A DNA stretch of 64,000 nt, from contig OY969103.1 of the NCBI GenBank assembly GCA_963697915.1, forward strand, positions 2,666,001 to 2,730,000, given 5' to 3'. Numbering within the stretch: position 1 is the first letter of the stretch; each line of letters begins with the position of its first letter. The position numbers and the translations under genes are program-made. The DNA is from VRUE01 sp963697915 (GTDB taxonomy: Bacteria > Actinomycetota > Thermoleophilia > Solirubrobacterales > 70-9). The notes below the pieces were generated by a model. The model made no database searches. It worked only from the letters and a program-made list of their open reading frames with translations, and was not told the origin of the DNA. Shown in pieces: positions 59,018-64,000 of the stretch.

Positions 59018-60111
59018 CAGCCGTCCTCCCCGCGCGCCGCCGCCAGCGCCGCCGCCAGCTCCTGCTCGCGGCCGGCGAGCTCGCCGTCGAGCTTGCGGCG
59101 CTTCGCCTCGGCCAGCCCTTGGCCGACGGCCGGTCCCTCGGTGACGCCGGCGGCGATCAGGTCGTTGCCGTCGATCTCCAGCGTGACCTCGCTCCAGCGC
59201 TCCAGGTAGTCGTCCAGCCAGCGGGCGCCGACCGCCCGGGCGAGGACCATCTCGACCGCGCTGTAGGCGGTGACCAGCGCGACCGCCTCGGAGGGACGCG
59301 AGGGATCGGCGGCGGCCAGGTCGGTCTCTCCGCCCGGGGCGGCGGTGGCGGCGGCGTGCACGGCGCGGTTGCGTTCCGCCCGCAGCTCCCAGAGCGGCAG
59401 CTCCAGCAGCTCGCCCACGCGGCGGGCCAGCTCGACGCCGCCTTCCCGCAGCTCGAGCAGGCCCCACTCGGCGAGCAGGCGGTAGGCCTCGGGCGCGCTC
59501 GGTTCGCCGGCCAGCCGCAGCAGCTCGGCCTCCTTGCGATCGGCGGAAACCGAGTCGAGGTCGGCGGCGCGCAGCAACCGCTCGGTCACCGGCTCGAGCT
59601 CGAAGCCGAAGCGGGCCGCGTAACGGGCGGCGCGGATCGCCCGGGTCGGGTCGTCGACAAATGACCGCTCGTGCAGGACCCGCAGCAGCCGCGCCTCGAG
59701 GTCAGCTCGCCCGGCGTGCGGATCGATCAGCCGTGGCTCCCCCTGCAGCGGGATCGCCAACGCGTTGACGGTGAAGTCGCGGCGACCGAGGTCGGCCTCG
59801 ATCGTGGCCGGCACGGTCACCTCCGGCAGGGCGCCAGGGTGGGCATAGGTCTCGGAGCGGGCCGTGGCGACGTCGATCTCGTGACCGTCGAGCCGGACCT
59901 TGGCGGTGCCGAAGCGCTCGTGCTCGACCGGCTCGGCGCCGAGCCGCCCCGCGAGCGCGACCCCATCGCCTTCGACGACGAGGTCGAGGTCGGCCCGGTC
60001 ACGACCCAGAAGCAGGTCGCGGACGGCGCCGCCGACCACGTAGACGGGATCGACCGCGGCCCCCCGCACCGTCTCCAGCTCGGGGTACATGCGGAGCAGC
60101 TCGGCGACCAT
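59017..60111 (-). CDS. CCA-adding tRNA nucleotidyltransferase/poly(A) polymerase family
   Basis: 364 residues. YVVGGAVRDLLLGRDRADLDLVV is the active site with the DxD pair, and RRDFTVNALAI and DDPTRAIRAARYAARFGF complete the class II head and neck. No HD domain is visible. Bacterial class II enzymes may be CCA-adding, A-adding or poly(A) polymerase, and sequence alone does not settle this. Starts 3 bp after hisF and overlaps pgeF. Confidence 0.88.
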   Translation of the reverse strand: MVAELLRMYPELETVRGAAVDPVYVVGGAVRDLLLGRDRADLDLVVEGDGVALAGRLGAEPVEHERFGTAKVRLDGHEIDVATARSETYAHPGALPEVTVPATIEADLGRRDFTVNALAIPLQGEPRLIDPHAGRADLEARLLRVLHERSFVDDPTRAIRAARYAARFGFELEPVTERLLRAADLDSVSADRKEAELLRLAGEPSAPEAYRLLAEWGLLELREGGVELARRVGELLELPLWELRAERNRAVHAAATAAPGGETDLAAADPSRPSEAVALVTAYSAVEMVLARAVGARWLDDYLERWSEVTLEIDGNDLIAAGVTEGPAVGQGLAEAKRRKLDGELAGREQELAAALAAARGEDG

Positions 60112-60114
60112 GCT

Positions 60115-60873
60115 CTAGAGACGGACCGGGATGCCGTCGGCGGCGAGGCGCTCCTTCGCCTCGCGCACGCGGTACTGCCCATAGTGGAAGATCGAGGCGC
60201 AGAGCACCGCGTCGGCGCCGCCCTCGGCGATCGCCTCGCTGAGGTGCTCGAGCGCGCCGGCGCCGCCGGAGGCGATCACCGGCACCGGCACGGCGTCGGC
60301 GACCGCCCGGGTCAGGGCGATGTCGTAGCCATCGTTGGTGCCGTCGCGATCCATGCTGGTCAGCAGCACCTCTCCCGCGCCGAGCTCGACCGCCTCCCGC
60401 GCCCAGGAGACGGCGTCGCGGTCCTCCACCCGCAGGCGGCCGCCGTTGACGTAGACGCCCCAGCCGTCCGCCTCGCGCTTGGCGTCGATCGCGATCACGA
60501 CGCACTGGGCGCCGAACTGGTCGGCGAGCTCGCCCAGCAGCTGCGGTCGCGAGAGCGCCGCCGAGTTGACCGAGACCTTGTCTGCGCCGGCGTCGAGCAC
60601 CGCCTGCGCGTCCTGCACCGAGCGGATGCCGCCGCCGATCGTGAAGGGGATGAAGACGTTGTCGGCGGTGCGCCGCGCCAGCTCGACGATCGTCTCGCGC
60701 TTCTCGTGCGAGGCGGTGATGTCGAGGAAGACGAGCTCGTCGGCGCCCTCGGCGTCGTAGCGCTCGGCCAGCTCGACCGGGTCGCCGGCATCGCGCAGGC
60801 CGACGAAGTTCGTCCCCTTGACGACGCGACCGGCATCGACGTCGAGGCAGGGTATGACCCGCTTCAGAACCAT
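60115..60873 (-). CDS. hisF: imidazole glycerol phosphate synthase, cyclase subunit
   Basis: 252-residue TIM barrel. RVIPCLDVDAGRVVKGTNF with the catalytic Asp, VSVNSAALSRPQLLGEL, SMDRDGTNDGYD and ASGGAGALEHLSEAI are diagnostic. Works with HisH, encoded two genes upstream. TAGCCT lies 6 bases upstream, inside the end of hisA, suggesting a possible internal promoter. Confidence 0.96.
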   Translation of the reverse strand: MVLKRVIPCLDVDAGRVVKGTNFVGLRDAGDPVELAERYDAEGADELVFLDITASHEKRETIVELARRTADNVFIPFTIGGGIRSVQDAQAVLDAGADKVSVNSAALSRPQLLGELADQFGAQCVVIAIDAKREADGWGVYVNGGRLRVEDRDAVSWAREAVELGAGEVLLTSMDRDGTNDGYDIALTRAVADAVPVPVIASGGAGALEHLSEAIAEGGADAVLCASIFHYGQYRVREAKERLAADGIPVRL

Positions 60874-60885
60874 CCGCTCAGGCTA
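60874..60885 (-). promoter_or_regulatory. possible internal -10 element of hisF
   Basis: Minus-strand TAGCCT (60885-60880) lies 6 bases before ATG 60873. It overlaps the last codons of hisA, so chance is possible. Confidence 0.35.
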
Positions 60886-61600
60886 GGGCAGAGATCGCTT
60901 CGGCGACGGTGAACCTGCGCTCGTAGAGGGCGCGACCGACGATGGCGCCCTCGACGTTCGGCGCCGCGCCCGCGGCGAGGGCCTCGAGGTGGGCGAGGGT
61001 GCCGACGCCGCCGGAGGCGATCACCCGCGCCTCGGTGCCGGCGGCGATCCGGGCGAGCTCGCCCAGGGCCGGGCCCTCCATCGTGCCGTCGACCTCGATC
61101 GCCGTGCAGAGGAAGCGGGCGACGCCGCGCTCGCCCAGCTCGGCGACTGCCTGGGCCACGTCGACGTCGCTCGTCTCGGTCCAGCCGGCCAGCGAGACCT
61201 TGCCGGCGCGGGCGTCGACCGAGACGACGACGCGGTCGCCGTAGGCGGCGACCGTCGCGTCGAGGAAGGCGGGGTCGCGCAGCGCCGCGGTGCCGATCAC
61301 GACCCGCGCCGCGCCGGCGTCGAGCACCGCGCGTACCGCCTGGGAGTCGCGCAGCCCACCGCCGACCTGGATCGGGCAGGGGACCGCGGCGGCGATCCGC
61401 GCCACCGCGTCGAGGTTGCGCGGCTCGCCCGCCTTCGCCCCGTCGAGGTCGACCACGTGCAGGATCTGCGCCCCTTCGCCGGCCCAGCGCGTCGCCGCGT
61501 CGACCGGGTCGGCGTCGTAGGCGGTCTCGCGCTCGTAGTCGCCCTGCGTGAGGCGCACGGCCTGGCCGCCGCGGATGTCGATCGCCGGGTAGAGGATCAC
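60878..61600 (-). CDS. hisA: phosphoribosyl-formimino-AICAR ribotide isomerase
   Basis: 240-residue TIM barrel. YPAIDIRGGQAVRLTQGDY with catalytic Asp, VQVGGG-type QVGGGLRDSQAVRAVL, SVDARAGKVSLAGW and the second Asp in TAIEVDGTMEGP. In some actinobacteria this enzyme (PriA) also does the TrpF step; this cannot be judged here. GTG overlaps the hisH stop by 4 bp. Confidence 0.94.
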   Translation of the reverse strand: MILYPAIDIRGGQAVRLTQGDYERETAYDADPVDAATRWAGEGAQILHVVDLDGAKAGEPRNLDAVARIAAAVPCPIQVGGGLRDSQAVRAVLDAGAARVVIGTAALRDPAFLDATVAAYGDRVVVSVDARAGKVSLAGWTETSDVDVAQAVAELGERGVARFLCTAIEVDGTMEGPALGELARIAAGTEARVIASGGVGTLAHLEALAAGAAPNVEGAIVGRALYERRFTVAEAISALA

Positions 61601-62229
61601 GCGGGTGCTGGCGTCTTCGCGCAGACCCCGGTGAAGTTGGCGAGCAGGCGCAGGCCGGCGGCGCTCGACTTCTCGGGGTGGAACTGGACGCCGAAGACGT
61701 TGTCGCGCTGCGCCGCGCAGGCGAAGCGGGCGCCGTAGGCGGCGCTGCCGAGCAGGTCCTCGGCGGCCGGCACCGGCGCGAACGAGTGGACGAAGTAGAA
61801 GGGCGTCTCGCTCTCGATCCCCTCGCACAGCGGCGAGTCGTTCTCCCAGCGCACCGGCGACCAGCCGATGTGCGGGACCTTGAGCCCGTCCGCCTCGAGC
61901 TCGGCGACGCCGCCCGGCAGCAGGCCGAGACCGCTGGCTCCACCCAGCTCGGTGGTCGAGTCGAAGAGCAGCTGCAGTCCCAGGCAGATGCCGAGGATCG
62001 GCGTGGCGGCCTCGCGGCGCTCGACGATCAGCTCGTCGATGCCGAAGCCGCGCACCCGCTCCATCGCCCGCGGGAAGGCGCCGACGCCGGGCAGGATCAC
62101 GCCATCGGCAGCGCGGACCGCGTCAGGCTCGCGGGTGATCGTCGCCGTCGCGCCGACGTGCTCGAGCGCCTTCTCGACCGAGCGCAGGTTGCCGACCCCG
62201 TAGTCGAGGATCGCGATCCGCGTGCTCAT
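61597..62229 (-). CDS. hisH: imidazole glycerol phosphate synthase, glutaminase subunit
   Basis: 210-residue class I glutaminase feeding ammonia to HisF. ILDYGVGNLRSVEKAL, GICLGLQLLFDS (Cys nucleophile) and GVQFHPEKSSAAG (His, Glu). ATG overlaps the hisB stop (ATGA). Confidence 0.96.
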   Translation of the reverse strand: MSTRIAILDYGVGNLRSVEKALEHVGATATITREPDAVRAADGVILPGVGAFPRAMERVRGFGIDELIVERREAATPILGICLGLQLLFDSTTELGGASGLGLLPGGVAELEADGLKVPHIGWSPVRWENDSPLCEGIESETPFYFVHSFAPVPAAEDLLGSAAYGARFACAAQRDNVFGVQFHPEKSSAAGLRLLANFTGVCAKTPAPA

Positions 62230-62816
62230 TGGGTCAGCGTCCCCTTGGTCGAGGGCACGCCTGGGCTCTCGGGGTCGATCGAGACCGCCACCCGCAGCGC
62301 CCGCGCGAAGGCCTTGAAGCAGCCCTCGATCATGTGGTGGGCGTTGGTGCCGTAACGGACCGAGACGTGCAGGGTCAGCTTGGCGCCGTTGGCGACAGCG
62401 CGGAAGAACTCCTCGGCGAGCTCGGTGTCGAAGCCGGCGATCGAGGTGGTCGGCAGCTCCGCGTCGAAGACACAGAGGGGCCGGCCGGAGATGTCGATCG
62501 CGCACTCGGCCAGCGACTCGTCCATCGGCACCAACGCCGAGCCGTAGCGGCGGATGCCGGCGCGGTCGCCGAGCGCCTCGTCGAGCGCCTGCCCGAAGAC
62601 GATGCCGACGTCCTCGACCGTGTGGTGGGCGCCGGTCTCGAGGTCGCCGTTGGCCTCGACCCGCAGGCCGAGGTTGCCGTGGCGGGCGAGCAGGTCGAGC
62701 ATGTGGTCGAGGAAGCCGACCCCGGTCTGGGCGCTCGACTCCCCCCCGTCCAGGTCCAGGGCAAGCCGGATCTGGGTCTCGGCGGTGCTGCGCTCTCTCT
62801 CGGACGTTCTGCTCAT
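62226..62816 (-). CDS. hisB: imidazoleglycerol-phosphate dehydratase
   Basis: 196 residues, monofunctional (no phosphatase domain). Metal-binding GFLDHMLDLLARHG, TGAHHTVEDVGIV and THAHHMIEGCFKAFARAL-type repeats (GTNAHHMIEGCFKAFARA) are present. Overlaps hisD by 4 bp. Confidence 0.96.
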   Translation of the reverse strand: MSRTSERERSTAETQIRLALDLDGGESSAQTGVGFLDHMLDLLARHGNLGLRVEANGDLETGAHHTVEDVGIVFGQALDEALGDRAGIRRYGSALVPMDESLAECAIDISGRPLCVFDAELPTTSIAGFDTELAEEFFRAVANGAKLTLHVSVRYGTNAHHMIEGCFKAFARALRVAVSIDPESPGVPSTKGTLTQ

Positions 62817-64000
62817 TCTGCGCCTTCCTTGGCCCTAATCATGGCCGACTCGCCGTGGACCGGGAATCCCTCGGCGCGGGCGAGCGCCTCCACGTGTGGC
62901 GCCAACTTCGCCGCCGCCTCGGCGGGAACCTGCACGGTCGCGATCGAGCGGCGGAAGACGTCGGGCCCGAGCGGGCCGGAAAAGCGGCCGGCGCCGGCGG
63001 TCGGCAGCACGTGGTTGGAGCCGGCGGCGTAGTCGCCGAAGGCGGTGGCGCCATAGCGGCCGGCGAAGACGCAGCCCGCCGTCGTCACCCGCGGGGCGAG
63101 CAGCGCCGCGTCCTCCTCGAAGAGCTGCAGGTGCTCGGGCGCGTAGGCGTTGGCGAGGTCGACGGCGTCGCTCAGGTCGGGCACCTGGACCAGGGCGAGC
63201 GGCGCGTCGCCGACGCCGGGCCGCTCGGCGGCCGCGGCCTCGGCGGCCGCGGCGACGGCGTCGAGCACGGCCTCCTCGACCGCGACGGCGATCAGCGGGC
63301 TGTCGGCGCCGTGCTCGGCCTGGGCGCAGAGGTCGAGCGCCGCCCACTCGGGGTCGGTGTCGTGGCCGGCGACGACCATCAGCTCCGAGGGACCGGCCAG
63401 CGAGTCGATCCCGACCGTGCCGTAGGCGGCCCGCTTCGCCTCGCGCACCCAGGCGTTGCCGGGGCCGGCGATCACGTCGACCGGGGCGATCGTCGCGGTG
63501 CCATGGGCGAGGGCGAAGATCGCCTGGGCGCCACCCATCGCGTAGACCTCCTCGATCCCGCAGAGCCCGGCCGCGGCCAGCACCAGCGGGCTCACCCTGC
63601 CGTCGGGCCCGGGCGGCGAGGCGAGCGCCACCCGCTCAACCCCCGCGACCTGGGCCGGTACGCAGCACATCACCACGCTCGAGGGGTAGGCGGCGGCGCC
63701 ACCCGGGGCGTAGACGCCGGCGGCGCCGACGGGGACCCTGCGCACGGTCACCCTCTGACCTTGGGGCAGGAGGACCTCGCGGGCCTCCTCGCCGAGCTGG
63801 GCGGCGGCGACCGCCCTCACGTTCTCGGCGGCCAGCTCCAGCGCCGCGCGTACCGCCGGGTCGAGCCCCGCCAGGGACACCTCGATCTCCTCAGCGCCGA
63901 CCCGCAGCGCGGCGGGCGGGCTGTCCGTGGCGTCGAAGCGCGCCGTCAGCCGCAGCACGGCCTCGTCGCCGCCGTCGAGGACCTCGCGCTCGATCGGGGC
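62813..64000 (-). CDS. hisD: histidinol dehydrogenase, 5' end outside window
   Basis: Oxidises histidinol to histidine with NAD in two steps. The open frame continues through the right window edge, so the N-terminus is missing. Seen: VGVYAPGG-type GAAGVYAPGGAAAYPSSVVM, VDVIAGPGNAWVREAKR, SLAGPSELMVVA, AQAEHGADS (zinc/catalytic His), APEHLQLFEEDAA and GSNHVLPTAGAGRFSGPL. First gene seen of hisD-B-H-A-F. Confidence 0.94.
   Translation of the reverse strand, partial: APIEREVLDGGDEAVLRLTARFDATDSPPAALRVGAEEIEVSLAGLDPAVRAALELAAENVRAVAAAQLGEEAREVLLPQGQRVTVRRVPVGAAGVYAPGGAAAYPSSVVMCCVPAQVAGVERVALASPPGPDGRVSPLVLAAAGLCGIEEVYAMGGAQAIFALAHGTATIAPVDVIAGPGNAWVREAKRAAYGTVGIDSLAGPSELMVVAGHDTDPEWAALDLCAQAEHGADSPLIAVAVEEAVLDAVAAAAEAAAAERPGVGDAPLALVQVPDLSDAVDLANAYAPEHLQLFEEDAALLAPRVTTAGCVFAGRYGATAFGDYAAGSNHVLPTAGAGRFSGPLGPDVFRRSIATVQVPAEAAAKLAPHVEALARAEGFPVHGESAMIRAKEGAE

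Overview
This is 64 kb of a high-GC chromosome, densely packed with genes. It carries no rRNA, tRNA, CRISPR array, insertion sequence, integrase or phage module that I could recognise. Gene content points to an actinobacterium, most likely of the deep-branching class Thermoleophilia (Solirubrobacterales type). The evidence is the GarA/FtsR pair, an RsiG-like anti-sigma protein, SepF, MurT/GatD, a WS/DGAT acyltransferase, LL-diaminopimelate aminotransferase, and a Cys-patterned secreted protein of a type I associate with that order. The class assignment is inference.

Layout. 1-2.7 kb: regulators, a small lipoprotein and a HAD phosphatase. 2.1-6.3 kb: tetR/ilvD divergent pair, then cysK-cysE. 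6.3-12.1 kb: pcrA, folD, a Pro-tailed membrane protein, a dapF-like gene and an LL-DAP aminotransferase. 12-18.8 kb: MBL hydrolase, NAD-dependent epimerase, hflX, secreted protein, dut, RTX-like secreted protein. 18.8-22.7 kb: a four-gene cell-envelope operon (lipid kinase, murT, methyltransferase, gatD). 22.7-33.9 kb: cyclophilin, hydrolases, peroxiredoxin, VKOR-DsbA disulfide pair, SDR, thiolase, CcdA, dinB. 33.9-41.3 kb: WS/DGAT, nadE, thioesterase, HTH/membrane protein, FAD oxidase, SRPBCC protein and ftsR. 41.3-47.6 kb: garA, rsiG-like, pgsA-like, proS, fadD, ispG. 48-54.8 kb: the rseP-dxr-cdsA-uppS-frr-pyrH-tsf-rpsB translation/envelope operon. 54.9-64 kb: rluD-like, lspA, yggT, proC, sepF, yggS, pgeF, cca, then hisF-A-H-B-D; hisD runs off the right end.

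Many genes are coupled by 1-4 bp stop/start overlaps (ATGA, GTGA, TGATG). Genes that head transcripts very often show a TAnnnT hexamer 6-8 bases before the start codon with no leader, which suggests widespread leaderless transcription. I used this signal to choose several starts.

Most notable observations: a DapF homologue that lacks both catalytic cysteines and the active-site histidine; a palindromic repeat present twice, 11 kb apart, one copy inside the 5' end of the methyltransferase gene between murT and gatD; twin 16-bp palindromes that contain both start codons of the tetR/ilvD pair; an RsiG-type c-di-GMP signature protein beside garA/ftsR; and a sharply AT-rich 60-base patch inside pcrA.
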